Shown here piece by piece: positions 48,529-59,322 of a DNA stretch of 64,000 nucleotides. Every line of letters begins with the position of its first letter. Positions within the stretch are counted from its first letter, which is position 1. A program made the position numbers and the translations under genes. The stretch comes from Serratia quinivorans. GTDB lineage: Bacteria > Pseudomonadota > Gammaproteobacteria > Enterobacterales > Enterobacteriaceae. Location of the stretch: the NCBI RefSeq assembly GCF_946227985.1, contig NZ_CAMKGL010000007.1:124001-188000 (forward strand). Reading direction: 5' to 3'. The notes under the pieces are model-generated. The model saw nothing but the letters and a program-made list of their open reading frames with translations, had not been told where the DNA came from and ran no database searches.

Positions 48529-50376
48529 GTGCTAAACCGTTATCCTTTGTGGAAGTATCTGATGCTGATCGTAGTGATCATCATCGGTCTGCTTTATGCG
48601 CTTCCCAACCTCTATGGTGAGGATCCGGCTGTACAGATCACTGGCGCGCGCGGTGTCGCCGCCAGTGAAACTACGCTGGACCAAGTCCGTACCGTATTAG
48701 AAAAAGACAAGATCGCGAGCAAGTCGATTGCGCTGGAAAATGGCGCCATCCTGGCTCGCTTTAGCAATCCTGATATTCAGCTGCGCGCCCGTGAAGCCTT
48801 GATGGCTGAGCTGGGCGACAAGTTCGTGGTGGCACTGAACCTGGCCCCGGCAACGCCGGCCTGGTTGGCCATGCTGGGCGCCGAACCGATGAAGCTCGGT
48901 CTGGACCTGCGTGGCGGTGTGCACTTCCTGATGGAAGTGGACATGGACACTGCGCTGAGCAAGCTGCAGGAACAGACCATGGATACCCTGCGCAGCGAGC
49001 TGCGTGAAAAGGGCATTCCTTATGCGTCTATCCGCAAGCTGGACAACAACGGCGTGGAAGTGCGTTTCCGTGACGATGCTGCCCGCGATCAGGCCATCAG
49101 CTACCTTGGCCCGCGCCAACGTGACATGGTGTTCTCTGCCAACGGCACCAATACTCTGAAAGCCAACCTGACTGATGCCCGCCTGAGCGAAGCGCGTGAG
49201 TATGCGGTGCAGCAGAACATCACTATCCTGCGTAACCGTGTTAACCAGCTCGGCGTTGCCGAACCGCTGGTTCAACGTCAGGGTTCTGACCGCATCGTGG
49301 TCGAACTGCCGGGTATTCAGGACACCGCTCGCGCCAAAGAGATCCTGGGTGCGACTGCGACACTGGAATTCCGTCTGGTTAACACCAACGCGGATGCCAC
49401 TGCGGCAGCCAACGGCCGCGTGCCGGGTGACTCCGAGGTAAAAGACACCCGCGAAGGCCAGCCGGTTGTGCTGTACAAGCGCGTGATCCTGACCGGTGAC
49501 CACATCACCGATTCCACCTCCAGCACTGACGAATACAACCAGCCGCAGGTTAATATCTCGCTGGACAGTGCCGGCGGCACCGCTATGTCCAACTTCACCA
49601 AGGACAATATCGGCAAGCCGATGGCGACCCTGTTTGTGGAGTACAAGGACAGCGGCAAGAAAGACGCTAACGGCCGTGCAGTCTTGGTGAAACAGGAAGA
49701 AGTGATCAACGTAGCGAACATTCAGTCGCGTCTGGGCAACAGCTTCCGTATTACCGGTATCGGCAACCCGAACGAAGCACGCCAGCTTTCGCTGTTGCTG
49801 CGTGCCGGTGCGCTGATTGCGCCTATCCAGATCGTTGAAGAGCGTACAATCGGTCCGACCCTGGGACAACAGAACATCACCCAGGGTCTGGAAGCCTGCT
49901 TGTGGGGCCTGGTGGCATCCATCGTGTTTATGGTGGTTTGGTACCGTAAGTTCGGCATGATAGCTACCACGGCGCTGGTCGCCAACCTGGTGCTGATTGT
50001 TGGTGTAATGTCCCTGTTGCCGGGGGCGACGCTGACCATGCCGGGTATTGCCGGTATCGTGCTGACGCTGGCGGTGGCGGTCGACGCCAACGTACTGATC
50101 AATGAACGTATCAAGGAAGAGCTGAAGAACGGACGTTCCGTTCAGCAGGCGATCCATGAGGGCTATAAAGGCGCGTTCTCCAGTATCGTTGATGCCAACA
50201 TCACCACCCTGATCACCGCGATTATTCTGTACGCAGTGGGCACCGGTTCGATTAAAGGCTTTGCGATTACCACCGCAATCGGTGTGGCGACGTCCATGTT
50301 CACCGCGATTGTCGGTACCCGTGCCATCGTCAACCTGCTTTACGGCGGCAAACGCATTAACAAGCTGTCTATCTGA
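48529..50376 (+). CDS. secD: Protein translocase subunit SecD
   Basis: A 615-residue six-helix RND-type membrane protein. The first helix is at about 9-27, the large periplasmic domain follows with [16 protein letters not shown] (P1 domain), and the C-terminal helices carry [15 protein letters not shown], the conserved Asp of the proton path. SecDF uses the proton gradient to pull preproteins through SecYEG. The start is GTG at 48529, 25 bases after yajC; secF follows after 10 bases. Confidence 0.97.
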   Translation: MLNRYPLWKYLMLIVVIIIGLLYALPNLYGEDPAVQITGARGVAASETTLDQVRTVLEKDKIASKSIALENGAILARFSNPDIQLRAREALMAELGDKFVVALNLAPATPAWLAMLGAEPMKLGLDLRGGVHFLMEVDMDTALSKLQEQTMDTLRSELREKGIPYASIRKLDNNGVEVRFRDDAARDQAISYLGPRQRDMVFSANGTNTLKANLTDARLSEAREYAVQQNITILRNRVNQLGVAEPLVQRQGSDRIVVELPGIQDTARAKEILGATATLEFRLVNTNADATAAANGRVPGDSEVKDTREGQPVVLYKRVILTGDHITDSTSSTDEYNQPQVNISLDSAGGTAMSNFTKDNIGKPMATLFVEYKDSGKKDANGRAVLVKQEEVINVANIQSRLGNSFRITGIGNPNEARQLSLLLRAGALIAPIQIVEERTIGPTLGQQNITQGLEACLWGLVASIVFMVVWYRKFGMIATTALVANLVLIVGVMSLLPGATLTMPGIAGIVLTLAVAVDANVLINERIKEELKNGRSVQQAIHEGYKGAFSSIVDANITTLITAIILYAVGTGSIKGFAITTAIGVATSMFTAIVGTRAIVNLLYGGKRINKLSI

Positions 50377-50386
50377 GGAGTGCGTT

Positions 50387-51355
50387 GTGGCACAGGATTA
50401 TACTGTTGAACAACTCAACTACGGCCGTAAAGTCTATGACTTTATGCGCTGGGATTACGTGGCCTTCGGCATCTCGCTGGTGCTGCTGATCGCGTCAATC
50501 GCCATTATGTCGGTGCGTGGTTTTAACTGGGGTCTGGATTTCACCGGCGGTACCGTCATTGAAATCAGCCTAGAACAACCGGCCAACCTCGATCTGATGC
50601 GCGATACGCTGGAAAAAGCCGGGTTCCAGGACCCGGTTATTCAGAACTTTGGCAGCAGCCGTGACGTGATGGTGCGTATGCCACCGGCGATCGGCACCGC
50701 AGGCCAGGAACTGGGTAACAAAGTCATCAGCGTGATTAACGACTCGGTCGATAAAAACGCCACGGTGAAGAGGATTGAGTTCGTCGGCCCGAGTGTGGGC
50801 ACCGAACTGGCGCAAAACGGCGGCATGGCGCTGCTGGTAGCGCTGATCTGTATTCTGATTTACGTCGGTTTCCGCTTCGAATGGCGCCTGGCGCTGGGGG
50901 CGGTTATTGCGTTGGCGCACGACGTGGTCATCACTCTGGGCGTGCTGTCGTTGTTCCGTATCGAGATTGACCTGACCATCGTCGCATCATTGATGTCGGT
51001 TATCGGTTACTCGTTGAACGACAGCATCGTGGTTTCCGACCGTATTCGTGAGAACTTCCGCAAGATCCGCCGCGGGACGCCTTACGAAATCATGAACGTG
51101 TCGTTGACCCAGACGCTGAGCCGTACCTTGATGACTTCCGGTACCACCCTGATGGTGGTTCTGATGCTGTACATCTTCGGCGGCGCGATGCTGCACGGCT
51201 TCTCTCTGGCTATGCTGATTGGTGTGTCTATCGGTACCATATCTTCTATCTACGTGGCGTCCGCGCTGGCGTTGAAACTGGGTATGAAACGCGAACACAT
51301 GCTGCAGCAGAAAGTGGAAAAAGAGGGCGCAGATCAGCCTTCGATTATGCCGTGA
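50387..51355 (+). CDS. secF: Protein translocase subunit SecF
   Basis: A 322-residue six-helix partner of SecD. Features are [15 protein letters not shown] near the start and [16 protein letters not shown] and [16 protein letters not shown] in the membrane core. The start is GTG at 50387 behind GAGGAG (50375-50380), which overlaps the secD stop; an upstream in-frame ORF inside secD is a shadow. A strong terminator ends the yajC-secD-secF operon. Confidence 0.97.
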   Translation: MAQDYTVEQLNYGRKVYDFMRWDYVAFGISLVLLIASIAIMSVRGFNWGLDFTGGTVIEISLEQPANLDLMRDTLEKAGFQDPVIQNFGSSRDVMVRMPPAIGTAGQELGNKVISVINDSVDKNATVKRIEFVGPSVGTELAQNGGMALLVALICILIYVGFRFEWRLALGAVIALAHDVVITLGVLSLFRIEIDLTIVASLMSVIGYSLNDSIVVSDRIRENFRKIRRGTPYEIMNVSLTQTLSRTLMTSGTTLMVVLMLYIFGGAMLHGFSLAMLIGVSIGTISSIYVASALALKLGMKREHMLQQKVEKEGADQPSIMP

Positions 51356-51380
51356 TTCACGGTATTTTCAGCGAAGTGAA

Positions 51381-51409
51381 AAAGAGCGCCGGTTGGCGCT
51401 CTTTTTTTT
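51381..51409 (+). terminator. Terminator of the yajC-secDF operon
   Basis: AAAGAGCGCC (51381-51390) pairs with GGCGCTCTTT (51395-51404) around GGTT, followed by T to 51409. Confidence 0.92.
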
Positions 51410-51419
51410 GCCTGGTGGC

Positions 51420-51980
51420 TCAATGTTGCTGGAGCACCGCCGGTTGGGTGGTTGGGACAACGCTATGCAGTCGTATAAAACCCAGTTGGTCGGGTGTTAG
51501 GCCACTGAAACGTAACTCAAAAGTATGCTCTGTTTTAGGCAGCAGTGAGTCTTGACTGGCAATAGGTTGCGAAAGTGAATCAGCCGTCAGGGGTTTTCCG
51601 GTGACGGGATCCAACTGGCCCCATTGCACCACCGCGTTGAACGCCGGCAGCGACGCCTGCGAAAGCGTGCGGACGTGCAATAAGGCTTGGGTGCCGTTGG
51701 CCTCGGTTTTTACGTGGCTGAGTGACACGCTCAACTCGCCGAGGCTGCTGTGCAGACGGGCGCCGTTATTGGCCGCCGGCAGCAGATAGACGCCGCTGGT
51801 GGAGTTCTTGTTCAACTGGTTTTGCTGTTCCAGCGCCGTGGCCTGGTTAGTCAGGGTGGTTAATTGCTGATTTAGCTCAACCACCTGATTATGCAGCTTG
51901 GGCACTTCGCGAGTTTGCGCGCAGCCTGCCAACAGCACCAGTGTGCTGAGCAGGAAAATCTTGGGGTAACGGGTTGTCAT
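51420..51980 (-). CDS. yajI: DUF3251 lipoprotein YajI
   Basis: A 186-residue predicted lipoprotein with lipobox LLAGC (Cys at residue 20). A short coiled coil follows (VVELNQQLTTLTNQATALEQQNQLN, about 33-57) and then a DUF3251 domain beginning NSTSGVYLLPAAN. It matches E. coli YajI in domain and place, just before nrdR. The function is unknown. The gene is convergent with secF and divergent from nrdR over about 190 bases, in which I see no clear operator. Confidence 0.85.
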   Translation of the reverse strand: MTTRYPKIFLLSTLVLLAGCAQTREVPKLHNQVVELNQQLTTLTNQATALEQQNQLNKNSTSGVYLLPAANNGARLHSSLGELSVSLSHVKTEANGTQALLHVRTLSQASLPAFNAVVQWGQLDPVTGKPLTADSLSQPIASQDSLLPKTEHTFELRFSGLTPDQLGFIRLHSVVPTTQPAVLQQH

Positions 51981-52168
51981 CGCGGGGATTTCCTATTCAA
52001 CTTCTTCCTGTTATCAGCTTAGTCCGCCTGGTGGGGAAAGTCATGTTGATTGCCCTTCCGGGGCGTGATTCAGAGGGGAGCGCTGCAACAAATAGCCGAC
52101 GGCCTTTGTTGTAACCGTACTTCGGGGTAAACTGTTCTTAACTATGAAAACGTTTATCAGGACGTGTT

Positions 52169-52618
52169 ATGCATTGCCCTTTCTGCGCCGCCGTTGATAC
52201 CAAAGTCATTGATTCCCGCCTGGTGGGTGATGGTTCGCAGGTGCGCCGTCGCCGCCAATGTTTGGTTTGTAATGAACGCTTCACCACCTTTGAAGTGGCT
52301 GAGCTGGTGATGCCACGGGTAATCAAAAGCGATGAGGTGCGTGAGCCATTCAACGAAGACAAGCTGCGTCGCGGCATGCTGAAGGCGCTGGAAAAACGCC
52401 CGGTCAGCTCTGACGACGTGGAGAACGCGATCAACCACATCAAATCCCAGCTGCGCGCCACTGGCGAGCGTGAAGTCCCGACCAAACTGGTCGGTAACCT
52501 GGTGATGGACGCGCTGAAAAAGTTGGATAAAGTGGCCTATATTCGCTTTGCCTCGGTTTACCGCAGTTTTGAAGATATCCGCGAATTCGGCGAAGAGATC
52601 GCCCGTCTGCAGGACTAA
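52169..52618 (+). CDS. nrdR: Transcriptional repressor NrdR
   Basis: A 149-residue repressor of ribonucleotide reductase genes. The N-terminal zinc ribbon is [11 protein letters not shown] ... CLVCNERF (four Cys), followed by an ATP-cone at about 49-139 that senses ATP/dATP. It binds NrdR boxes upstream of nrd operons. It heads the nrdR-ribD-ribH-nusB-thiL-pgpA run, and ribD starts 10 bases after its stop. Sequence and length equal E. coli NrdR. Confidence 0.97.
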   Translation: MHCPFCAAVDTKVIDSRLVGDGSQVRRRRQCLVCNERFTTFEVAELVMPRVIKSDEVREPFNEDKLRRGMLKALEKRPVSSDDVENAINHIKSQLRATGEREVPTKLVGNLVMDALKKLDKVAYIRFASVYRSFEDIREFGEEIARLQD

Positions 52619-52628
52619 AGGGGCTTTG

Positions 52629-53738
52629 ATGCATAACGACGAGTTTTATATGGCTCGCGCCTTTGAGCTGGCGCGACTGGGGCGTTTTACTACTGCCCCG
52701 AATCCCAATGTCGGCTGCGTTATCGTGCGCGACGGTGAAATCGTCGGTGAGGGTTACCATCTGCGCGCCGGTGAACCGCATGCGGAAGTCCATGCGCTGC
52801 GCATGGCGGGCGAAAAGGCGCGTGGTGCCACCGCTTATGTCACGCTGGAACCCTGTAGCCACCATGGCCGTACGCCGCCCTGTGCCGATGCGCTGGTCGC
52901 TGCCGGCGTAGCTCGTGTAGTTGCGGCGATGCAGGATCCTAACCCCGAGGTCGCAGGTCGCGGGCTGTACAAACTGCAGCAGGCGGGGTTGGATGTACGG
53001 CATGGTTTGATGTTGGCGGAGGCCGAAGCGGTGAATCTGGGCTTCCTCAAGCGGATGCGCACCGGCTTCCCTTATGTGCAACTGAAGCTGGGGGCCTCGC
53101 TCGATGGCCGCACCGCGATGGCTTCCGGCGAAAGCCAATGGATCACCTCACCGCAGGCGCGCCAGGATGTTCAGCGTCTGCGGGCGCAAAGCGCCGCTAT
53201 TCTCAGCACCAGTGCCACCGTGTTGGCTGACGATCCGTCACTGACGGTGCGCTGGGATGAGCTGGACGCCGAGACTCAAAGCATTTACCCGCGTGACAAC
53301 CTGCGTCAACCGTTACGCATTATTCTGGATAGCCAAAATCGCGTCACCCCACAGCATCGGGTGGTACAACAGCCGGGGCAGACCTGGCTGGCGCGTCTGC
53401 AGCCGGATGGGCAAATTTGGCCGCAGGATGTCGAGCAACTGACCTTCCCGGCGCACGGCGGTGGCGTTGATCTGGTGGTGATGATGATGCAACTGGCGAA
53501 ACGCCAGGTGAATTCCATCTGGGTCGAGGCCGGCGCGCAGTTGGCCGGTGCCTTGTTGCAGGCCGGGCTGGTCGATGAGCTCATTTTGTACATCGCGCCA
53601 AAACTGTTGGGTGATAATGGCCGCGGTTTGTGCCATTTGCCAGGTCTTGAACACCTGACCGATGCACCAGAATTCGTCTTTAGCGAAGTGCGGCAAATCG
53701 GCCCTGATTTGCGGCTGCGGCTGAAAGCAAAATACTGA
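52629..53738 (+). CDS. ribD: Bifunctional riboflavin biosynthesis deaminase/reductase RibD
   Basis: A 369-residue two-domain enzyme. The N-terminal zinc deaminase (residues 1-145) has HAEVHAL and PCSHHGRTPPC; the C-terminal NADPH-dependent reductase carries KLGASLDGRTAMASGESQWIT and WVEAGAQLAGALL. It converts the first pyrimidine intermediate to 5-amino-6-ribitylaminouracil phosphate. ATG 52629 is the family start; upstream in-frame sequence overlaps nrdR. ribH follows after a 119-base gap. Confidence 0.96.
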   Translation: MHNDEFYMARAFELARLGRFTTAPNPNVGCVIVRDGEIVGEGYHLRAGEPHAEVHALRMAGEKARGATAYVTLEPCSHHGRTPPCADALVAAGVARVVAAMQDPNPEVAGRGLYKLQQAGLDVRHGLMLAEAEAVNLGFLKRMRTGFPYVQLKLGASLDGRTAMASGESQWITSPQARQDVQRLRAQSAAILSTSATVLADDPSLTVRWDELDAETQSIYPRDNLRQPLRIILDSQNRVTPQHRVVQQPGQTWLARLQPDGQIWPQDVEQLTFPAHGGGVDLVVMMMQLAKRQVNSIWVEAGAQLAGALLQAGLVDELILYIAPKLLGDNGRGLCHLPGLEHLTDAPEFVFSEVRQIGPDLRLRLKAKY

Positions 53739-53857
53739 TTTTAAAACCTGCGTGCCGGGTCGGCTGTCGTTTTACAAAACCGCCCGCGCAGGCAGATAAA
53801 GAATGTGATAGAATCCGCCCCCCTGCGGGGTATTGAACCCATTTTTAAGGAAAGCCC

Positions 53858-54328
53858 ATGAAAGTTATCGAAGGTGTTGTTGCTACTCCAAATGCCCGTG
53901 TGGCGATTGCAATTGCACGTTTTAACAATTTCATCAATGACAGCCTGCTGCAAGGTGCTATCGACGCACTCAAGCGCATTGGCCAGGTTGCTGACGACAA
54001 CATCACCGTTGTCTGGGTCCCGGGCGCTTACGAGTTGCCGCTGACTGCACGCGTGCTGGCTAACACCGGCAAATACGATGCAGTGATCGCACTGGGCACC
54101 GTTATCCGTGGGGGCACCGCGCACTTCGAATATGTCGCGGGCGAAGCCAGCTCCGGCCTGGGCAGTGTTTCTCTGAACACTGAAATCCCGGTTGCCTTTG
54201 GCGTGCTGACGACCGAAAGCATCGAACAGGCTATCGAGCGTGCTGGCACCAAAGCGGGCAACAAAGGCGCTGAAGCGGCTCTGACCGCACTTGAAATGAT
54301 TAATGTTATCAAAGCTATTAAAGCCTGA
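53858..54328 (+). CDS. ribH: 6,7-dimethyl-8-ribityllumazine synthase
   Basis: A 156-residue lumazine synthase (called ribE in E. coli nomenclature). The active-site segments are [37 protein letters not shown] (His) and [11 protein letters not shown]. It joins 5-amino-6-ribitylaminouracil with 3,4-dihydroxy-2-butanone 4-phosphate and assembles into 60-subunit shells in most bacteria. The ribosome site AAGGAAAG precedes the ATG. nusB follows after 20 bases. Confidence 0.97.
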   Translation: MKVIEGVVATPNARVAIAIARFNNFINDSLLQGAIDALKRIGQVADDNITVVWVPGAYELPLTARVLANTGKYDAVIALGTVIRGGTAHFEYVAGEASSGLGSVSLNTEIPVAFGVLTTESIEQAIERAGTKAGNKGAEAALTALEMINVIKAIKA

Positions 54329-54348
54329 ATTTAGTTAAGGGGAATTCC

Positions 54349-54765
54349 GTGAAACCTGCTGCTCGTCGCCGCGCTCGTGAGTGCGCTGTTCAAGCGCTTT
54401 ACTCTTGGCAGTTGTCTAAAAATGACATTGCCGATGTTGAACACCAGTTCCTGTCGGAGCAAGATGTCAAAGATGTAGACATCGTCTATTTTCGGGAGCT
54501 GCTGTCCGGCGTGGCGGTGAATGCAGGTCTGCTGGATAGCCTGATGGCACCTGTCCTGTCGCGTCAGCTCGAGGAGCTGGGCCAGGTAGAAAGAGCCGTT
54601 CTGCGTATTGCGCTGTATGAGCTGAAAATGCGTGAGGATGTGCCTTACAAGGTGGCGATCAACGAGGCGATCGAGCTGGCGAAAACCTTCGGCGCTGAAG
54701 ACAGCCACAAGTTTGTGAATGGCGTGCTGGATAAAGTGGCACCAAGCATTCGCAAGAAAAAATAA
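54349..54765 (+). CDS. nusB: Transcription antitermination factor NusB
   Basis: A 138-residue all-helical RNA-binding protein that with NusE binds boxA RNA for antitermination on rRNA operons. Start [22 protein letters not shown] and [13 protein letters not shown] match E. coli NusB. The initiation codon is GTG at 54349 behind AAGGGGAA. A terminator-like hairpin lies between it and thiL, which may partly uncouple thiL and pgpA. Confidence 0.97.
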   Translation: MKPAARRRARECAVQALYSWQLSKNDIADVEHQFLSEQDVKDVDIVYFRELLSGVAVNAGLLDSLMAPVLSRQLEELGQVERAVLRIALYELKMREDVPYKVAINEAIELAKTFGAEDSHKFVNGVLDKVAPSIRKKK

Positions 54766-54768
54766 AAA

Positions 54769-54795
54769 ATTAAGGCCGGTATCCCCGGCCTTAAT
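54769..54795 (+). terminator. Hairpin between nusB and thiL
   Basis: ATTAAGGCCGG (54769-54779) pairs with CCGGCCTTAAT (54785-54795) around a 5-base loop, followed by TTCTT. The T-run is poor, so termination may be partial and thiL would then be read through. Confidence 0.65.
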
Positions 54796-54817
54796 TTCTT
54801 CTATTGGAATATCGACC

Positions 54818-55801
54818 ATGGCATGTGGCGAATTTGACCTCATTGCCCGCTATTTTGACCGGTTTAAGAGTCTGCGCCGGGATGTACAGTTGGGCATTGG
54901 AGATGACTGCGCACTTCTGACAGTGGCAGAAAAACAGCTTTTGGCCGTCAGTACCGACACTCTCGTTTCGGGCGTTCACTTCCTGGCGGATATCGATCCC
55001 GCCGATCTCGGCTACAAAGCACTGGCAGTTAACCTGAGCGACCTGGCAGCCATGGGCGCCGATCCTGCCTGGCTTTCACTGGCGTTAACCCTGCCTGAGG
55101 TGAATGAACCCTGGCTGAAGGCGTTCAGCGATAGCCTGTTCGAACAACTTAATTATTACGGTATGCAGTTGATTGGCGGCGATACCACACGTGGCCCGTT
55201 AAGCATGACGTTAACCATTCACGGCCTGATCCCGGCCGGGCGGGCATTGACCCGCAGCGGTGCGCGTATCGGCGACTGGATCTACACCACAGGTACGCTG
55301 GGTGACAGCGCCGCCGGTCTGGCTGTGCTGCAGGAACGCTTGCAGGTAGCGGACGCCGAGGCACGCAATTACCTGATTGGCCGTCATCTGCGGCCTCAGC
55401 CACGGGTATTGCAGGGGCAGGCACTGCGCGATCTGGCCAGTTCGGCGATTGATATTTCCGACGGCCTGATTTCTGACCTGAAACATGTGCTGAAAGCCTC
55501 CGAGTGCGGTGCGCGCATCAATCTCGATGAGCTGCCGCTGTCGCAGGCGTTAAGCAGCCAAACGGATGCCGATCAGGCACTGCGTTGGGCGTTGACCGGC
55601 GGTGAAGATTACGAGCTTTGCTTCACCGTACCGGAAATCAACCGTGGTGCACTGGAGGTGGCGTTAAGCCATCTGGGCGCTGACTATACCTGTATTGGTC
55701 AGATTGGCCCGCTTTCCGAAGGCATCAGGTTCTACCGCAGCGATGAAGTGGTGGAACTACCTTGGCATGGCTTCGATCATTTCAGCGAAGGGCAGGCGTA
55801 A
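54818..55801 (+). CDS. thiL: Thiamine-monophosphate kinase
   Basis: A 327-residue kinase that makes thiamine diphosphate from thiamine monophosphate. It starts [16 protein letters not shown] as in E. coli and has the family metal and nucleotide segments [21 protein letters not shown] and [16 protein letters not shown] 54818 is the conserved start; upstream in-frame sequence overlaps nusB. pgpA begins one base after its stop. Confidence 0.96.
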   Translation: MACGEFDLIARYFDRFKSLRRDVQLGIGDDCALLTVAEKQLLAVSTDTLVSGVHFLADIDPADLGYKALAVNLSDLAAMGADPAWLSLALTLPEVNEPWLKAFSDSLFEQLNYYGMQLIGGDTTRGPLSMTLTIHGLIPAGRALTRSGARIGDWIYTTGTLGDSAAGLAVLQERLQVADAEARNYLIGRHLRPQPRVLQGQALRDLASSAIDISDGLISDLKHVLKASECGARINLDELPLSQALSSQTDADQALRWALTGGEDYELCFTVPEINRGALEVALSHLGADYTCIGQIGPLSEGIRFYRSDEVVELPWHGFDHFSEGQA

Positions 55802-55802
55802 C

Positions 55803-56297
55803 ATGGATGAAGCTAAACGCCGTTTGCGGATGAGCAATCCGTGGCACCTGCTGGCCACCGGTTTTGGTAGCGGTTTGTCGCCGGTCATGCCGGGCACCAT
55901 GGGTTCACTGGCGGCAATCCCATTCTGGCTGTTGTTGATCCAACTGCCATGGCAACTGTATTCGCTGTTGGTGATGTTCAGCATTTGTATTGGCGTCTAC
56001 CTGTGCCATCAGACCGCCAAAGATATGAAGGTGCACGACCACGGCAGCATCGTCTGGGACGAGTTTGTCGGTATGTGGATCACGTTGATGGCATTGCCGG
56101 TCAACGACTGGCAGTGGGTCGCGGCAGGTTTCGTGATTTTCCGTATTTTGGATATCTGGAAGCCATGGCCGATCCGCTGGTTTGATCGTAATGTGCACGG
56201 CGGCATGGGGATCATGGTCGACGATATCGTCGCCGGGGTCCTTTCCGCCGGTATTATCTACCTGATTGGCCACCACTGGCCGCTTGGGTTGTTCTGA
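55803..56297 (+). CDS. pgpA: Phosphatidylglycerophosphatase A
   Basis: A 164-residue inner-membrane phosphatase with several hydrophobic segments and the PgpA signatures LATGFGSGLSPVMPGTMGSLAAIP and HDHGSIVWDEFVGMWITL. It dephosphorylates phosphatidylglycerophosphate to phosphatidylglycerol. The ATG at 55803 overlaps nothing but is only one base past the thiL stop, so translation is probably coupled. It is a little shorter at the N-terminus than E. coli PgpA. Confidence 0.96.
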   Translation: MDEAKRRLRMSNPWHLLATGFGSGLSPVMPGTMGSLAAIPFWLLLIQLPWQLYSLLVMFSICIGVYLCHQTAKDMKVHDHGSIVWDEFVGMWITLMALPVNDWQWVAAGFVIFRILDIWKPWPIRWFDRNVHGGMGIMVDDIVAGVLSAGIIYLIGHHWPLGLF

Positions 56298-56302
56298 TTT
56301 TG

Positions 56303-56327
56303 AGGGCGCAGTTCAATGCTGCGCCCT
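56303..56327. terminator. Terminator between pgpA and yajO
   Basis: AGGGCGCAG (56303-56311) pairs with CTGCGCCCT (56319-56327) around a 7-base loop. It lies between convergent genes and may act on both; T-runs are weak. Confidence 0.6.
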
Positions 56328-56340
56328 TGAACCCTCCTGG

Positions 56341-57315
56341 TTATTCAAATCCTGTCACGTGGTGCGGTACGTAGGCCGTTTCCAGCTCGGCAATCTCCTC
56401 CGCCGTTAGCTCGAGATCGACGGCGGCAATGGCGTCTTCCAGATGGTCATGGCGTGATGCACCGATAATCGGCGCGCTAACGACAGGCTTGCTCAATAGC
56501 CACGCCAGTGCGATTTGCGCACGCGTCACACCACGCTCTTCGGCAATACTGGCCACGCGTTCGGCAATGATGGCGTCGATGCCCTCGGTTTCATCGTACA
56601 GATTCTTACCGACCTGATCGGACACCAGACGTGCCGTAGTTTCCCCCCAGGGGCGGGTTAAGCGGCCCCGCGCCAACGGGCTCCACGGCAGTACTGCAAT
56701 GCCTTCGGCAGCGCACAGCGGCAACATCTCACGTTCTTCTTCACGCTGGATCAGGTTGTATTGGTTCTGCATGCTGACGAAGCGCGTCCAGCCGTGCAGA
56801 TCGGCGGTGTACAGTGCCTTGGCAAACTGCCAGGCGTACATTGACGATGCGCCGATATAGCGTGCCTTACCGGCTTTCACCACATCGTGCAGCGACTCGA
56901 GCGTTTCTTCCAGCGGCGTTTCATAATCCCAACGATGGATCTGCAACAGATCAACGTAGTCGGTGCCTAGTCGCTTCAGGCTGTCGTCGATGGATTGCAT
57001 GATTTTGGCGCGCGACAGGCCGCGTTCCAGGTTGCTCAGGGGGAAATAGACTTTGGTGGCGATCACCACCTGGTCACGGCGGGCATAATCGCGCAGTGCC
57101 TGGCCGACGATCTCCTCACTGCTGCCGTCTGAGTAGCTGTTGGCGGTGTCAAAGAAGTTGATGCCGGCATCCAGCGCCTGTTTCAGCAGCGGTCGGCTGC
57201 TTTCCTCCGGTAACGTCCAGGCATGGTTGCCACGGCTGGGTTCACCGTAGGTCATGCAGCCCAGACAGATACGTGAGACGTTCAGGTCGGTGTTACCCAG
57301 TTTCAGATACTTCAT
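56341..57315 (-). CDS. yajO: Aldo/keto reductase YajO
   Basis: A 324-residue aldo-keto reductase with the catalytic tetrad visible: Asp in FFDTANSYS (with Tyr in the same segment), Lys in VIATKVYF and His in LLQIHRWDY. It matches E. coli YajO, for which 1-deoxyxylulose-related chemistry has been proposed, in sequence and in its place next to dxs. It uses NAD(P)H; the physiological substrate is not settled. The gene is on the minus strand downstream of dxs with a terminator between them. Confidence 0.93.
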   Translation of the reverse strand: MKYLKLGNTDLNVSRICLGCMTYGEPSRGNHAWTLPEESSRPLLKQALDAGINFFDTANSYSDGSSEEIVGQALRDYARRDQVVIATKVYFPLSNLERGLSRAKIMQSIDDSLKRLGTDYVDLLQIHRWDYETPLEETLESLHDVVKAGKARYIGASSMYAWQFAKALYTADLHGWTRFVSMQNQYNLIQREEEREMLPLCAAEGIAVLPWSPLARGRLTRPWGETTARLVSDQVGKNLYDETEGIDAIIAERVASIAEERGVTRAQIALAWLLSKPVVSAPIIGASRHDHLEDAIAAVDLELTAEEIAELETAYVPHHVTGFE

Positions 57316-57371
57316 GCTTGCCTCCCGGTATCAGCACAGAACTTTAACTGTAGCGGATTTTCGGGTGACAG

Positions 57372-57402
57372 AAATAAAAACGCCCCCGCAAAGCGGAGGC
57401 GT
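57372..57402 (-). terminator. Terminator of the xseB-ispA-dxs operon
   Basis: GCGGAGGCGT (57393-57402) and ACGCCCCCGC (57380-57389) form a 10-bp stem with one mismatch and a 3-base loop; on the minus strand it is followed by T-rich sequence. Confidence 0.8.
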
Positions 57403-57422
57403 CGATCCATCGGGCGTGACGA

Positions 57423-59288
57423 TTATTGCGCCAGCCAGACCTCAATTTGCCGCTGGATGCCGGCGGGGTCCAGACCCAGATCGACACGGACTTCTTCCTG
57501 ACTCCCCTGGGAGACAAAGAAGTCCGGCAGGCCAATATTCAGCACCGGTACCATTCGGCGCTTGGCCATCAGCAACTCGTTCACGCCGCTGCCGGCCCCC
57601 CCCATAATGGCGTTTTCTTCCAGCGTGACCAGTGCGTCGTGGCTGGCTGCCAGTTCCAGTATCAGCTGTTCGTCCAGTGGCTTCACAAAGCGCATATCCA
57701 CCAGCGTCGCGTTGAGCGTTTCCGCTACCTGCGCGGCTTCCGGCAGCAGTGTGCCAAAATTCAGGATTGCCAGCTTCTCACCTTCACGGCGGACAACGCC
57801 TTTGCCGATCGGCAGAGAGTTGAGAGGTTCCAGTGGTGCACCGGTACCATTGCCACGCGGATAACGCACGGCGCTTGGGCCTTCGTTATAGTGATAGCCG
57901 GTGTACAGCATTTGGCGGCACTCGTTTTCATCACTTGGCGTCATGATCACCATGGTTGGAATGCAACGCATGAATGACAGATCAAAGGCTCCCTGGTGAG
58001 TCTGGCCGTCGGCACCGACAATACCGCCGCGATCGATGGCAAACATTACCGGCAGCTTTTGGATGGCGACGTCATGGATCAACTGATCGTAAGCACGCTG
58101 CAGGAAGGTGGAATAAATCGCTACCACCGGCTTATAGCCGCCAATGGCCAAACCGGCGGCGAAGGTCACCGCATGCTGTTCGGCAATCGCCACGTCAAAA
58201 TATTGCTGCGGATAGTCGCGAGAGAACTGCACCATGCCCGAACCTTCACGCATAGCCGGGGTGATGGCCATCAGCGAACTGTCTTTGGCTGCGGTCTCAC
58301 ACAGCCAGTCGCCAAAAACTTTTGAATAGGTCGGCAGGCCGCCGGCACTTTTCGGCAGGGTACCGCTGGCCGGATCGAATTTTGGCACCGCGTGGAAGCT
58401 GATCGGGTCTTTTTCCGCCGGGGCGTAACCACGGCCTTTTTTGGTCATGATGTGCAGCAGTTGCGGGCCTTTTAGGTCACGCATGTTTTTCAGTGTGGCA
58501 ACCAGCCCCTGGACATCGTGGCCGTCAACCGGGCCGATATAGTTAAAGCCCAGTTCTTCGAACAGCGTGCCCGGTACCACCATGCCTTTCAGGTGTTCTT
58601 CGGTGCGCTTGACCAACTCTTTAATGGGCGGCAGGCCGGACAGCACTTTTTTACCGCCTTCACGTAGAGTGGAGTAGAGCTTGCCGGACAGCAGCTGCGC
58701 CAGATGGTTGTTCAGCGCGCCGACGTTTTCCGAAATCGACATTTCGTTATCGTTCAGCACCACCAGCATATCCGGATCGATATCACCGGCGTGGTTCATG
58801 GCTTCAAACGCCATGCCGGCAGTGATCGCGCCATCGCCGATCACGCAGACCGTACGGCGATTTTTGCCTTCACGCGCAGCGGCTACTGCCATGCCGAGAC
58901 CCGCACTGATCGAGGTAGAGGAATGACCGACCGACAGTACGTCGTATTCACTTTCTGCCCGCCACGGGAATGGGTGCAGGCCATTTTTCTGGCGAATGGT
59001 GGCGATTTTATCGCGGCGACCGGTCAGAATCTTATGCGGGTAAGCCTGGTGGCCAACGTCCCATACCAGATGATCGAAGGGGGTTTGGTACACATAGTGT
59101 AATGCCACCGTCAGTTCGACGGTACCCAGCCCGGAGGCAAAGTGGCCGCTGGAGCGGCTGACGCTGTCCAGCAGGTATTGCCGAAGTTCGTCACACAGCT
59201 TCGGTAGGCTCTCTTTTGGCAGCGAACGGAGTTCATCCGGATTTTCCGCTAGCGCCAAGGTCGGGTATTTGGCTATATCAAGACTCAT
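57423..59288 (-). CDS. dxs: 1-deoxy-D-xylulose-5-phosphate synthase
   Basis: A 621-residue thiamine diphosphate enzyme that joins pyruvate and glyceraldehyde-3-phosphate, the first step of the MEP isoprenoid pathway and a source for thiamine and pyridoxal. The ThDP motif is [18 protein letters not shown], with [15 protein letters not shown] and [14 protein letters not shown] conserved. Length agrees with E. coli (620). It is third in the xseB-ispA-dxs minus-strand operon, 34 bases after ispA. Confidence 0.97.
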   Translation of the reverse strand: MSLDIAKYPTLALAENPDELRSLPKESLPKLCDELRQYLLDSVSRSSGHFASGLGTVELTVALHYVYQTPFDHLVWDVGHQAYPHKILTGRRDKIATIRQKNGLHPFPWRAESEYDVLSVGHSSTSISAGLGMAVAAAREGKNRRTVCVIGDGAITAGMAFEAMNHAGDIDPDMLVVLNDNEMSISENVGALNNHLAQLLSGKLYSTLREGGKKVLSGLPPIKELVKRTEEHLKGMVVPGTLFEELGFNYIGPVDGHDVQGLVATLKNMRDLKGPQLLHIMTKKGRGYAPAEKDPISFHAVPKFDPASGTLPKSAGGLPTYSKVFGDWLCETAAKDSSLMAITPAMREGSGMVQFSRDYPQQYFDVAIAEQHAVTFAAGLAIGGYKPVVAIYSTFLQRAYDQLIHDVAIQKLPVMFAIDRGGIVGADGQTHQGAFDLSFMRCIPTMVIMTPSDENECRQMLYTGYHYNEGPSAVRYPRGNGTGAPLEPLNSLPIGKGVVRREGEKLAILNFGTLLPEAAQVAETLNATLVDMRFVKPLDEQLILELAASHDALVTLEENAIMGGAGSGVNELLMAKRRMVPVLNIGLPDFFVSQGSQEEVRVDLGLDPAGIQRQIEVWLAQ

Positions 59289-59322
59289 TCGATACTCATA
59301 TCAGAGGAGTTAACGTCACACG

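Noticed and set aside
48697-50157. Long minus-strand ORF (486 codons) opposite secD
   Set aside because: It lies wholly antisense to secD, shows no recognisable family and has the biased composition (His, Gln, Arg) of an antisense shadow of a GC-rich gene.
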